From the NCBI GenBank assembly GCA_047973235.1, contig JBKEBP010000056.1:1-12643 (forward strand): 12,643 bases of DNA, read 5' to 3'. The notes beneath the pieces were generated by a model that had not been told where the DNA came from, ran no database searches, and was given only the letters and a program-made list of their open reading frames with translations. The translations under genes were made by a program, and so were the position numbers. This DNA comes from Aequitasia sp047973235. GTDB taxonomy: Bacteria > Bacillota > Clostridia > Lachnospirales > Lachnospiraceae. Shown here one piece after another: positions 1 to 7,161 of the stretch (position 1 is the first letter of the stretch; each line of letters opens with the position of its first letter).

Positions 1-120
1 GATGAGTGGTTTGCTTGTAATCCGGGAATAAATACCAGTCATCTAAAGTTTAAAACGCAAGATTTAATCAAGAAATTTTTACCGCATACACATCATCGAG
101 CAAGAATAGTAAGTTTGTGA
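1..120 (+). CDS. C-terminal end of an unrecognised protein (5' partial)
   Basis: Frame 1 is open from the window edge to a TGA at 118-120 and encodes 39 residues ending HHRARIVSL. It is read as a gene tail because it stops four bases before the next start, on the same strand, as in tightly packed operons. The visible part is basic near the end (FLPHTHHRAR) and has no membrane segment. I do not recognise the family and assign no function. It could still be a chance open frame, since only the end is visible. Confidence 0.5.
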   Translation, partial: DEWFACNPGINTSHLKFKTQDLIKKFLPHTHHRARIVSL

Positions 121-124
121 TGTT

Positions 125-838
125 ATGAAAAAGCTTGTTAAAGAAGAATTAATGAGTATGCTTTTAAAAAAAGATACTGTAAATCATAATAAGGGTTTGT
201 TTGATTTAAGAATGATTGAAATCGAAAACGAAGATTTAAGCGGGGTTAACTTCTCTTTTTCGAATTTAAAGTCCTCAGTTTTTAGAAATGTAAATCTTAG
301 ATCATGTAATTTTACATCTTCAGATCTGGAAAACACACTATTTTTTAACACCCCACTTGATAATTCTATATTTAAAGACTGCTATATGCACGGGACAACT
401 TTAAGAAATAACAGCTTAAGAGGAATTGATATTAGCGGTGCTGATTTATACTTTGCAACTATGGAGAATACGGATATAACGGACATAGTGTATGATGATA
501 AAACAAAATGGTTTAAGATGCATTGTCCTGAAACAGGAGCATTTATCGGATATAAAAAATGTGTTAATGACAGATTAGTACAACTTTTAATTCCTGCAGA
601 CGCAAAGAGAACATCAGCTACTTTAAATTCTTGCAGATGCAGCAAGGCAAAAGTTCTGTCAATAAAAAGCTTTGATAGTATGGAGAATTTTGATGAAGCA
701 TGGTCATTAGTTGATGAAAATTTTGTTTACAGAGTACATGAATGGGTCGAAGTAAAGAACTTTAATAATGATAGATTCATGGATTCCACTACGGGAATTC
801 ATTTTTGGATGACACGTGAAGAGGCAATTGCATACTAG
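125..838 (+). CDS. Pentapeptide-repeat protein with DUF5758-like C-terminal domain
   Basis: The protein has 237 residues. Residues 36-120 are about 17 consecutive pentapeptide repeats: a large apolar residue falls at every fifth position from L38 to I118, first alternating Leu and Phe (L38, F43, L48, F53 and so on). Such repeats fold into a right-handed quadrilateral beta-helix. The second half, about 128-235, resembles the DUF5758 domain often found after such repeats; visible landmarks are KWFKMHCPETGAFIGYKK, the LLIPADAKRTS block and the closing GIHFWMTREEA. Four cysteines (C134, C146, C170, C172) lie in it, with no proof that they bind metal. There is no signal peptide or membrane segment, so it is probably cytosolic. 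No clear Shine-Dalgarno sequence precedes the ATG, so translation may be coupled to the gene ending at 120; an in-frame ATG at 152 behind AAAGAAGAA is an alternative start. The biochemical role of DUF5758 is unknown to me. Confidence 0.85.
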   Translation: MKKLVKEELMSMLLKKDTVNHNKGLFDLRMIEIENEDLSGVNFSFSNLKSSVFRNVNLRSCNFTSSDLENTLFFNTPLDNSIFKDCYMHGTTLRNNSLRGIDISGADLYFATMENTDITDIVYDDKTKWFKMHCPETGAFIGYKKCVNDRLVQLLIPADAKRTSATLNSCRCSKAKVLSIKSFDSMENFDEAWSLVDENFVYRVHEWVEVKNFNNDRFMDSTTGIHFWMTREEAIAY

Positions 839-849
839 GAGAGATAATA

Positions 850-1731
850 TTGAGTATTATAGTAATAATATTTTTGATTATATTACTGCTTATGATTTTT
901 GAAATAAGAAGAGAGTTATGTATATTTCAGGTTAATCACTATATAGCAGCGTATAGTAAACTTGACACATTAAAGGAGGAGAAGAAAATTCTTTTTCTCA
1001 GTGATTTGCATAATCAAGTATATGGTGAAAATAATGATTCTCTATTGGAGAAGATTAGGGCTGAAAAACCGGCATTAATATTAATAGGCGGCGATATGTT
1101 AATAGGTAAAAAGGGATATACGTATGATACTGCATTAGATTTTGTAAGAGAACTCCCACCAATAGCTCCGGTTTATTATGCAAATGGTAATCACGAACAA
1201 AGAATGAAAGAACGACCGGATAATTATGGCTTTGGATATATTAAGTACAAAAAAGAACTTATAAATGCAGGTGTTAATTTTTTGGAAAATGAATCAGCAA
1301 CAATTTATTTTGATGATATACCAATTCATATTACAGGAATTGAGATTCCACTAAAAAATTATAAACACTTTACAACACCTAAGCTTATTCAAAAAGAAAT
1401 CAGTAAAAGGATTGGGGAGCGTGCTAAAGTAGGCTTTAATATTCTTCTTGCTCATAATCCATCTTATATGGACTCTTATAAAAAGTGGGGTGCTGATTTG
1501 ATTTTATCAGGACATTTTCACGGTGGAATTATTCGAATACCAGGTGTTCGAGGTTTGGTTATTCCCGGTTTTGGAAGTCATAAAAAATACTCAGGTGGAA
1601 TTTTCCTCGAAGGTGATCAAAGGATAATAGTAAGCAAGGGATTGGGAAATCATACAATACGAATAAGACTTTTTAATAAAGCCGAGGTGGTTGCACTACA
1701 TCTACGAAGGAAAACAACTCATAATATGTAA
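850..1731 (+). CDS. Membrane-anchored metallophosphoesterase (YkuE/YaeI type)
   Basis: This is a calcineurin-like metallophosphoesterase of 293 residues with the metal-binding motifs in order: SDLH (D52, H54), GGD (D82), GNHE (N114, H115), the AHNP histidine (H202) and GHFHGG (H222, H224). The first 18 residues are one hydrophobic helix followed by EIRRE, which fits an N-terminal membrane anchor with the catalytic domain on one membrane face. Family relatives such as YkuE and YaeI hydrolyse phosphodiesters or lipid-linked substrates; the substrate here cannot be read from sequence. The start is TTG, chosen because AGGAG at 837-841 sits 8 bases upstream and overlaps the previous stop, and because it includes the whole hydrophobic anchor. 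The 11-base gap to the pentapeptide gene argues for one transcript. Confidence 0.9.
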   Translation: MSIIVIIFLIILLLMIFEIRRELCIFQVNHYIAAYSKLDTLKEEKKILFLSDLHNQVYGENNDSLLEKIRAEKPALILIGGDMLIGKKGYTYDTALDFVRELPPIAPVYYANGNHEQRMKERPDNYGFGYIKYKKELINAGVNFLENESATIYFDDIPIHITGIEIPLKNYKHFTTPKLIQKEISKRIGERAKVGFNILLAHNPSYMDSYKKWGADLILSGHFHGGIIRIPGVRGLVIPGFGSHKKYSGGIFLEGDQRIIVSKGLGNHTIRIRLFNKAEVVALHLRRKTTHNM

Positions 1732-1759
1732 ACGCGTTTCTGCAAATTAACATATTATG
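1720..1759. repeat. Inverted repeat over the phosphoesterase stop codon
   Basis: The arms CATAATATGT (1720-1729) and ACATATTATG (1750-1759) are exact reverse complements separated by 20 bases. The perfect palindrome AAACGCGTTT (1730-1739) lies inside. The left arm overlaps the TAA stop of the phosphoesterase and the right arm ends six bases before the -35 box of the scpA promoter. No T run follows on the + strand, so this is not a classical terminator. It could be a weak 3'-end hairpin or a protein-binding site. Confidence 0.5.
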
Positions 1760-1765
1760 ACAAAC

Positions 1766-1794
1766 TTGTGAAATTTACGGATTTACTGTATAAT
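1766..1794 (+). promoter_or_regulatory. Sigma-A-type promoter for scpA-scpB-ybaK
   Basis: TTGTGA (1766-1771, four of six to TTGACA) and a perfect TATAAT (1789-1794) are separated by 17 bases. A start near 1801 would leave a leader of about 34 bases before scpA, whose ATG at 1835 follows the purine-rich AAGGTGAGAGGG at 1819-1830. It is the best housekeeping promoter on the + strand of the window. Confidence 0.75.
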
Positions 1795-1834
1795 AATTAA
1801 GTTGTATGTTTGTATTATAAGGTGAGAGGGTACT

Positions 1835-2584
1835 ATGGGAATTCCGGTAAAACTACAGGTGTTTGAAGGTCCACTGGATTTGCTTCTGCATCTAATTGAT
1901 AAAAATAAAATAGATATCTATGATATACCTATTGTTGAAATTACAAATCAATACATGGAATATATAGATGCTATGGAAAATAAAGACTTAAATATAATGA
2001 GTGAATTCCTTCTAATGGCAGCTACACTTCTAGATATAAAGTGCAAAATGCTTCTTCCTAAGGAAGTAAATGAAGAAGGTGAAGAGGAAGATCCTAGAGC
2101 AGAACTTGTTGCTCAACTTTTAGAATATAAAATGTATAAACTCATGTCATTTGAACTACGGGATAAACAAGTTGAAGGAAATCAACTTTGGTTTAAGGAA
2201 TCCAGTATACCTGATGAGGTAAAAGATTATGTACCTCCCGTAGACTTAGATGAGCTGCTTGCAGACTTGACTCTTTCTCAACTTCATGAAGTCTTTAAAG
2301 ATGTAATGAAAAAAAGAGTTAATAAACAAGATCCAATTAGAAGTCAATTTGGAAAAATAGAAAAAGAAGAAGTGACACTTCCTGAAAAGTTAGATTATGT
2401 AAGGAATTATGCAAGAAAATCCAGACAGTTTAGCTTTCGTTCACTTCTCGAAGCACAGAGCTCAAAAACTCAGATTGTAGTAACGTTTCTTGCGATACTA
2501 GAATTAATGAAGGATGGCAGTATATTGATTACACAGGAACAGCCATTTGATGATATTATTATTACATCACAGAATGTTGCATAA
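1835..2584 (+). CDS. scpA: ScpA, kleisin subunit of the Smc-ScpAB condensin
   Basis: ScpA is the kleisin that bridges the two Smc heads and recruits ScpB, acting on the nucleoid in chromosome organisation and segregation. The 249 residues match the usual length of about 250. The diagnostic N-terminal signature FEGPLDLLLHLI is at residues 10-21, followed by the DIYDIPIVEITNQY block of the Smc-neck-binding domain. The middle is acidic (EEGEEEDPR), as is typical. The C-terminal part (about 180-245, with TFLAILELMKDG) is the winged helix that contacts the other Smc head. It is the first gene after the promoter at 1766-1794, and scpB begins 13 bases after its stop. Confidence 0.96.
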   Translation: MGIPVKLQVFEGPLDLLLHLIDKNKIDIYDIPIVEITNQYMEYIDAMENKDLNIMSEFLLMAATLLDIKCKMLLPKEVNEEGEEEDPRAELVAQLLEYKMYKLMSFELRDKQVEGNQLWFKESSIPDEVKDYVPPVDLDELLADLTLSQLHEVFKDVMKKRVNKQDPIRSQFGKIEKEEVTLPEKLDYVRNYARKSRQFSFRSLLEAQSSKTQIVVTFLAILELMKDGSILITQEQPFDDIIITSQNVA

Positions 2585-2597
2585 GAAATGGGGATTA

Positions 2598-3173
2598 ATG
2601 GAATTGGAAATTAATAAATTAGAAGGTGCAATAGAAGCTATACTGTTTTCTATGGGTGATTCGGTTGAGCTCGGTAAAATAGCTTACGCAATTGGTCATG
2701 ACGAAGAAACTACCAGAAAACTTATACACAAAATGATGGATAAGTATGAAGATGAAGACAGAGGTATTACTATAATCGAGTTGGAAGATTCTTTTCAAAT
2801 GTGTACAAAAAAGAATATGTATGACTATTTAATAAAAGTTGCTAAACAACCAAGAAAATATGTACTTACAGATGTACTTCTAGAAACACTTTCGATAATA
2901 GCGTATAAGCAACCGGTTACTAAACTGGAAATCGAAAAAATTAGAGGCGTGAAATCCGATCATGCTGTTAATAAACTTGTTGAATATCAGTTAATTGCTG
3001 AAAAAGGCAGACTTGATGCTCCCGGTAGACCATTGCTTTTTGGTACTACTGAAGAGTTTCTAAGGAAATTTAGTATTCATTCAATTGAAGACTTACCAAG
3101 CGTCAAACCGGATGAAGTTGAAACGCTTAAACATCAAGCGGAAGAGGAAGTACAATTAAAACTAAATCTGTAG
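2598..3173 (+). CDS. scpB: ScpB, winged-helix partner of ScpA
   Basis: ScpB dimerises and binds ScpA in the Smc complex. The ATG at 2598 is chosen because the protein then begins MELEINKLEGAIEAILFS, the family's usual N-terminus, GGGG lies at 2590-2593, and the length (191 residues) fits the family. The frame is open further upstream to ATG codons at 2547 and 2574, but those would overlap scpA and add an unrelated leader. The central LETLSIIAYKQPVTKLEIEKIRGV and the later GRPLLFGTTEEFLRKF are hallmark ScpB sequences in the second winged helix. The C-terminal tail is acidic. It sits 13 bases after scpA and 10 bases before the ybaK-like gene, so one operon is likely. Confidence 0.96.
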   Translation: MELEINKLEGAIEAILFSMGDSVELGKIAYAIGHDEETTRKLIHKMMDKYEDEDRGITIIELEDSFQMCTKKNMYDYLIKVAKQPRKYVLTDVLLETLSIIAYKQPVTKLEIEKIRGVKSDHAVNKLVEYQLIAEKGRLDAPGRPLLFGTTEEFLRKFSIHSIEDLPSVKPDEVETLKHQAEEEVQLKLNL

Positions 3174-3183
3174 AGGAGTTATC

Positions 3184-3645
3184 ATGTCAGTAGAGGAAGT
3201 TAAAGAGTATTTAAGGCAATTTGATGCTTCAGATAGAGTAATGGTAAAGGAAGGGTCATCGGCAACTGTGGAAGAGGCGGCTAAGGTTGTAGGCTGTGAG
3301 CCGGCGAGAATAGCAAAGAGCTTATCATTTAATTTAGACGGATACACTATTTTGGTAGTTACAGCAGGCGACATGAAGGTCGATAATAAAAAATTTAAAT
3401 TACATTTTGGTTCTAAGCCACATATGCTAAAGTATGATGAGGTTGAAGAGTGTACGGGATTTAAGCCGGGCGGTGTTTGTCCATTTGGCATTAACAGTAA
3501 TGTAGATGTTTATTTAGATGTATCTTTAAAGCGATTCGAAAGTGTTTATCCTGCAGCCGGTAGTGATAATTCTATGATAAAACTTAAGCTAGATGAGCTG
3601 TTTGAATTCGGAAGAGCAAAGGACTGGATAGATGTATGTAAGTAA
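3184..3645 (+). CDS. YbaK/EbsC-family aminoacyl-tRNA deacylase
   Basis: The 153-residue protein is a single-domain trans-editing factor of the YbaK/ProX superfamily, whose members hydrolyse mischarged aminoacyl-tRNA in the cytosol. Visible landmarks are the conserved lysine K45 in ARIAKSLSF (the equivalent lysine is essential in Haemophilus YbaK), the glycine-proline loop KPGGVCPFG at 94-102 and YPAAGS at 122-127. The spread of substrates in this superfamily (Cys-, Ala- or Ser-charged tRNA) means the exact one cannot be named. AGAGGAG at 3172-3178 is its ribosome binding site and overlaps the scpB stop codon. It closes the scpAB transcript, followed by the terminator at 3674-3708. Confidence 0.9.
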   Translation: MSVEEVKEYLRQFDASDRVMVKEGSSATVEEAAKVVGCEPARIAKSLSFNLDGYTILVVTAGDMKVDNKKFKLHFGSKPHMLKYDEVEECTGFKPGGVCPFGINSNVDVYLDVSLKRFESVYPAAGSDNSMIKLKLDELFEFGRAKDWIDVCK

Positions 3646-3673
3646 CTCTAAATATATTACATTAAAATAAATC

Positions 3674-3708
3674 AAGGAAAGTGATTATATTTGTCACTTT
3701 CCTTTTTT
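3674..3708 (+). terminator. Rho-independent terminator after the ybaK-like gene
   Basis: A perfect 11-base stem (AAGGAAAGTGA at 3674-3684 with TCACTTTCCTT at 3694-3704) has a 9-base loop and runs into six T residues at 3703-3708. It lies 29 bases past the stop codon and isolates leuA from the scpAB transcript. Confidence 0.9.
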
Positions 3709-3786
3709 GATGTCATATGCTAATATTGAACACATGATAAAATATAACAATCAAATTGATTAATATTAACAAGAGAGGTTACAGTT
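3709..3786 (+). promoter_or_regulatory. leuA leader with direct and inverted repeats
   Basis: This 78-base AT-rich stretch between the terminator and leuA must contain the leuA promoter unless leuA depends on read-through. No hexamer pair with normal spacing stands out: TTGAAC (3726-3731) and TATAAC (3743-3748) are only 11 bases apart. Three related direct repeats begin at 3722 (AATATTGAACA), 3741 (AATATAACAA) and 3762 (AATATTAACAA), 19 and 21 bases apart. Two dyads overlap them: AATCA/TGATT (3749-3761) and the palindrome TTAATATTAA (3760-3769). AGAGAGG at 3772-3778 is the ribosome binding site, 8 bases before the ATG. No T-box or leader peptide is visible. Confidence 0.5.
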
Positions 3787-5778
3787 ATGAATGCAATGAA
3801 GTATCAAAAAATGTATTATATGCCACCAACGGTCACAAGTGACTGGGTAGAAAAGGATAGTATAGAGAAGCCACCAATATGGTGTAGTGTTGACCTTAGA
3901 GATGGAAATCAAGCGCTTATAGAGCCTATGTCACTGGAAGAAAAACTCGAGTTTTTTAAACTGCTTGTTAAAATAGGCTTTAAGGAAATAGAGATAGGCT
4001 TTCCGGCTGCTTCAGAGACGGAGTTTCAGTTTGCGAGAGAACTCATAGAAAGAAAAATGATACCTGATGATGTTACAATACAGGTGCTTACACAAGCAAG
4101 AGAACATATCATAAAAAGAACTTTTGATGCAGTAAAAGGTGCACCTCATGCGGTTATCCATGTGTATAACTCAACCTCAGTTGCCCAAAGAGACCAAGTA
4201 TTTAAAAAAGATAAAAATCAAATTAAAAATATAGCTGTTAAAGGTGCCAAACTATTAAAAAAACTGGCAGATGAGACGGAAGGAAACTTTACATTTGAGT
4301 ATTCACCGGAGAGTTTTTCGGGAACTGAAGTTGAGTATGCGATTGAAGTATGTGATGCTGTTACTGATGTATGGCAACCGACTCCTGATAACAAGTGTAT
4401 TATAAATATACCGACAACAGTTGAAAATGCAATGCCACATGCATTTGCAAACCAACTGGAGTATGTACATAAAAACATTAAAAGAAGAGACAGTATAATT
4501 ATTTCCTTGCATCCACATAATGACAGGGGAACCGGAGTTGCAACGGCTGAGCTTGGTATGCTAGCAGGTGCAGATAGAATAGAAGGTACTCTGTTTGGAA
4601 ATGGTGAGAGAACGGGTAATGTTGATATAGTTACATTAGCACTTAATATGTATTCACAGGGAGTTGATCCCGGACTTGATTTTTCACATATGTCTGTGAT
4701 AACAGAAGCATATGAAAGATTAACTAGAATGGAAGTTCATGCAAGACAGCCTTATGCCGGAGACTTGGTATTTTCTGCTTTCAGTGGCTCACATCAGGAT
4801 GCAATAGCAAAGGGTATGGCATATAGAGAAGCCGGTAAGTCGGATAAATGGACTGTTCCTTATCTTCCAATTGATCCAAAAGACTTAGGACGTAAATATG
4901 ACTCTGATGTTATTAGAATCAACTCTCAGTCAGGTAAGGGTGGAGTAAGCTACATCCTTAAGCAGAGCCATGGTCTTAACCTGCCGGATAAAATGCGAGA
5001 AGAAGTTGGTTACCTTGTAAAAGACGTGTCTGATAAAGCACATAAGGAACTTACACCCGAATGGGTTTATCAGATATTCTCAGATAACTATATTAATACT
5101 AAGCCTGTATTTCATGTGGATGAATATCACTTCAAAAGAGTGGATGGTATTTTGGCTGATGTTACTATATCGCATAAAAATGAAAACAGCACCATATCCG
5201 CGGTAGGTAATGGTCGCTTGGATGCAGTAAGCAATGCTATTAAAGAGTATTTCGGAATAAGCTATGAACTCACATTTTATGAGGAACATTCTCTAACTAC
5301 GGGATCATCGTCAAAGGCCGTAGCTTATGTCGGCATACAGTGTGACGGCAATACCTTGTGGGGTGTCGGAATTGATGCAGATATTATCGTTGCTTCGGTA
5401 GAGGCTCTCATTGTAGCAGTTAATAAAATCGAAGCAATAGGGCATAAAGACGGACAAAAAGATAAGAGGATGATAGAGATTCAGAATTATATTCAAGCAA
5501 ATTATATCGAAATCACACTGGATGACTTATCTGAAAACTTTTTCTTGTCGAAGCCGTATTTATCAAAGTATATAAAAGAAAAATCCGGAATGACATTTAG
5601 TGAACTGGTAAAGAAAATAAGAATGAAGAAAGCGAAAGCTATGCTAAAAAGCAGTAATATGACTGTTGAAAATATTTCTCTAACTGTAGGATATCAAAAT
5701 GTAGAGCACTTTAATCGTTTGTTTAAAAAAGCCTATAATATGACACCACTACAGTATAGAAATTTAAAAGCTTCGTAA
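3787..5778 (+). CDS. leuA: 2-isopropylmalate synthase fused to AraC-type DNA-binding domain
   Basis: It catalyses the first committed step of leucine synthesis, condensing acetyl-CoA with 2-ketoisovalerate. The protein has 663 residues, about 100 more than ordinary long-type LeuA. Residues 30-310 are the HMGL-like TIM barrel: DLRDGNQAL (R38, metal ligand D39), the metal histidines of HPHND (H242, H244) and GNGERTGN (271-278, N278). A linker region with HQDAI (336-340) follows. Residues about 437-552 are the LeuA dimer regulatory domain, ending GVGIDADIIVASVEALIVAVNKI, which binds leucine for feedback inhibition in characterised enzymes. Residues 561-661 form a complete AraC double helix-turn-helix: helix one around ITLDDLSENFFLSKPYLSKYI and the signature around VGYQNVEHFNRLFKKAYNMTPLQYR. 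The frame is open throughout with similar base composition, so a sequencing fusion looks unlikely. An in-frame ATG at 5470 has AGAGG directly against it, too close for good initiation. No other leu genes are in the window. Confidence 0.93.
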   Translation: MNAMKYQKMYYMPPTVTSDWVEKDSIEKPPIWCSVDLRDGNQALIEPMSLEEKLEFFKLLVKIGFKEIEIGFPAASETEFQFARELIERKMIPDDVTIQVLTQAREHIIKRTFDAVKGAPHAVIHVYNSTSVAQRDQVFKKDKNQIKNIAVKGAKLLKKLADETEGNFTFEYSPESFSGTEVEYAIEVCDAVTDVWQPTPDNKCIINIPTTVENAMPHAFANQLEYVHKNIKRRDSIIISLHPHNDRGTGVATAELGMLAGADRIEGTLFGNGERTGNVDIVTLALNMYSQGVDPGLDFSHMSVITEAYERLTRMEVHARQPYAGDLVFSAFSGSHQDAIAKGMAYREAGKSDKWTVPYLPIDPKDLGRKYDSDVIRINSQSGKGGVSYILKQSHGLNLPDKMREEVGYLVKDVSDKAHKELTPEWVYQIFSDNYINTKPVFHVDEYHFKRVDGILADVTISHKNENSTISAVGNGRLDAVSNAIKEYFGISYELTFYEEHSLTTGSSSKAVAYVGIQCDGNTLWGVGIDADIIVASVEALIVAVNKIEAIGHKDGQKDKRMIEIQNYIQANYIEITLDDLSENFFLSKPYLSKYIKEKSGMTFSELVKKIRMKKAKAMLKSSNMTVENISLTVGYQNVEHFNRLFKKAYNMTPLQYRNLKAS

Positions 5779-5780
5779 AT

Positions 5781-5826
5781 GAAAAAGCTATAACCCATTG
5801 ATATGTGGGTTATAGCTCATTTTTTT
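5781..5826. terminator. Bidirectional terminator between leuA and the convergent transporter
   Basis: A perfect 12-base stem (AGCTATAACCCA at 5786-5797 with TGGGTTATAGCT at 5806-5817) encloses an 8-base loop. On the + strand it is followed by seven T residues at 5820-5826. On the - strand the complement of GAAAAA (5781-5786) gives a T run. It therefore ends both leuA and the leftward operon, and its + strand T run touches the transporter's stop codon. Confidence 0.88.
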
Positions 5827-7132
5827 AATCTGTTAATTTATCTAGTTTTCCGGATATTATCCAGAGTATTACGCCACAAACTGCAGCTATAGCAGCAACT
5901 ACAAAATAAGATGGTGCAAATGGCAAAGTCTCGAGGAAAGCATATAGATATCCGTAAGACTTAGCAGCTATAAATGTTGCAAAAGTCCAAACACCCATCA
6001 TAACTGATAGAAGTTTAGCCGGAGCCCATTTACTTACGAAAGAATTTCCAAGTGGAGAAAATACCATTTCACCGAGAGATAAGAGAATGCCAAATGCTAC
6101 AATCCACATTAGATTAGCAACACCACCGCCCCTTACAACATCGGCGAGTGCAAATACACCAAACGAAACTCCGAGTAAGATTAATCCAAGAGCTGTTTTC
6201 TTAAACATACTCATATCACCTTGTGCACGGTTCTGTAACTTGCTCCATACAATAGCAAGTAAAGGACCCATCGTTATACAGCAGAGCGCATTTAATGAGT
6301 CAAACCAAGCAGTAGGGACTTCAAAACCTCCAATAACCCAATTCATATGTTCCGGCCAGTAATAGTATACAGGCATATAAGCAAGATACCAGAATAACCA
6401 GAAAACTATAGAAAATGCTGATACAAGGATTATTGCTGCGATTCTTTTTTTATCATTTGACGTCAAAGGCTTAGCTTCGATATCTATAGCCTTTACATTT
6501 TCTTCTTCCTTATTTTCAACTTTAAAAGGAAGCTTACCTATGTCGCCAAGATAGCTAGATCCTATTATGAACCAAATAGTACCTATAAACATAACGATAC
6601 CACAGAGAGTAAATGCCATTTTGTAGTTACCGGTTCTTGTTATAAATATACCAACGAGTGTAGTTCCGATAAATGAACCAATGTTTACAAAGGAATATTG
6701 AACTGAAAAAATCGAGTCCAAAACTTTTTTATCAAATTGTCTTCCGTTTAAGGCTGAAATTTGTCCTTTGAAAAGTCCTGTTCCAATTGATACTAAAGCA
6801 ATCATAACGTACATAAGTGTTTTATCTGTTGCCTGAGCACCTAGTATATATCCAAGACCCATTAAAACCATACCTACCGGTACACAATATCTTGCACCTA
6901 TCCATCTGTCGGTTATAATACCGCCAAATACAGGGGCAATGTAAGTAAAGGCAACCAAGTTTGAGCTCATAAGAGCACCATCTGCAGCCGTTAATCCTAG
7001 TCCACCATCTACGACTGCAGCAACTATAAATACGGCAATAAGCCATCTTGCTGCGTAGTATGCACATCTCTCAAATGTAAATGATAATGAGCATACATAG
7101 AACCCCATTGGGTATTTCTGTTTTGTTTCCAT
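5825..7132 (-). CDS. POT/PTR2-family peptide transporter, copy 1
   Basis: This is a membrane protein of the proton-dependent oligopeptide transporter family (major facilitator superfamily), expected to import di- and tripeptides. Its 435 residues are strongly hydrophobic, with a polar loop at about 195-230, the usual break between N- and C-terminal bundles. Family landmarks: GGIITDRWIGARY (70-82, the motif A loop), GTGLFKG with the conserved lysine K122, FSVQYSFVNIGSF (142-154) and GEMVFSPLGNSF with the transmembrane-10 glutamate E355. The first helix carries FTFERC, so the ExxER motif reads FxxER (F18, E21, R22) and its first glutamate is missing. It is shorter than the roughly 450-500 residues of characterised bacterial carriers. 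AGGAGG (complement of 7141-7146) sits 8 bases before the ATG. It follows a peptidase gene by 29 bases in one operon. The substrate is inferred from family and neighbour only. Confidence 0.88.
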   Translation of the reverse strand: METKQKYPMGFYVCSLSFTFERCAYYAARWLIAVFIVAAVVDGGLGLTAADGALMSSNLVAFTYIAPVFGGIITDRWIGARYCVPVGMVLMGLGYILGAQATDKTLMYVMIALVSIGTGLFKGQISALNGRQFDKKVLDSIFSVQYSFVNIGSFIGTTLVGIFITRTGNYKMAFTLCGIVMFIGTIWFIIGSSYLGDIGKLPFKVENKEEENVKAIDIEAKPLTSNDKKRIAAIILVSAFSIVFWLFWYLAYMPVYYYWPEHMNWVIGGFEVPTAWFDSLNALCCITMGPLLAIVWSKLQNRAQGDMSMFKKTALGLILLGVSFGVFALADVVRGGGVANLMWIVAFGILLSLGEMVFSPLGNSFVSKWAPAKLLSVMMGVWTFATFIAAKSYGYLYAFLETLPFAPSYFVVAAIAAVCGVILWIISGKLDKLTD

Positions 7133-7161
7133 GTTGTTTCTCCTCCTAATTTTGTTTCTAC

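Noticed and set aside
2547..2597. Longer N-terminus for ScpB starting inside scpA
   Set aside because: The extra 17 residues do not resemble ScpB, and the start at 2598 gives the expected N-terminus and length.
3646..3786. T-box or leucine leader-peptide attenuator upstream of leuA
   Set aside because: Such control is common for amino acid genes in this group, but the only strong hairpin (3674-3708) belongs to the preceding operon, no AGGGTGG-like T-box core is present and no short Leu-rich frame is visible.
5470..5778. Separate AraC-type regulator translated from the internal ATG at 5470
   Set aside because: The frame is continuous with leuA and AGAGG lies directly against this ATG, leaving no spacer. 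An extra short product cannot be excluded but nothing supports it.
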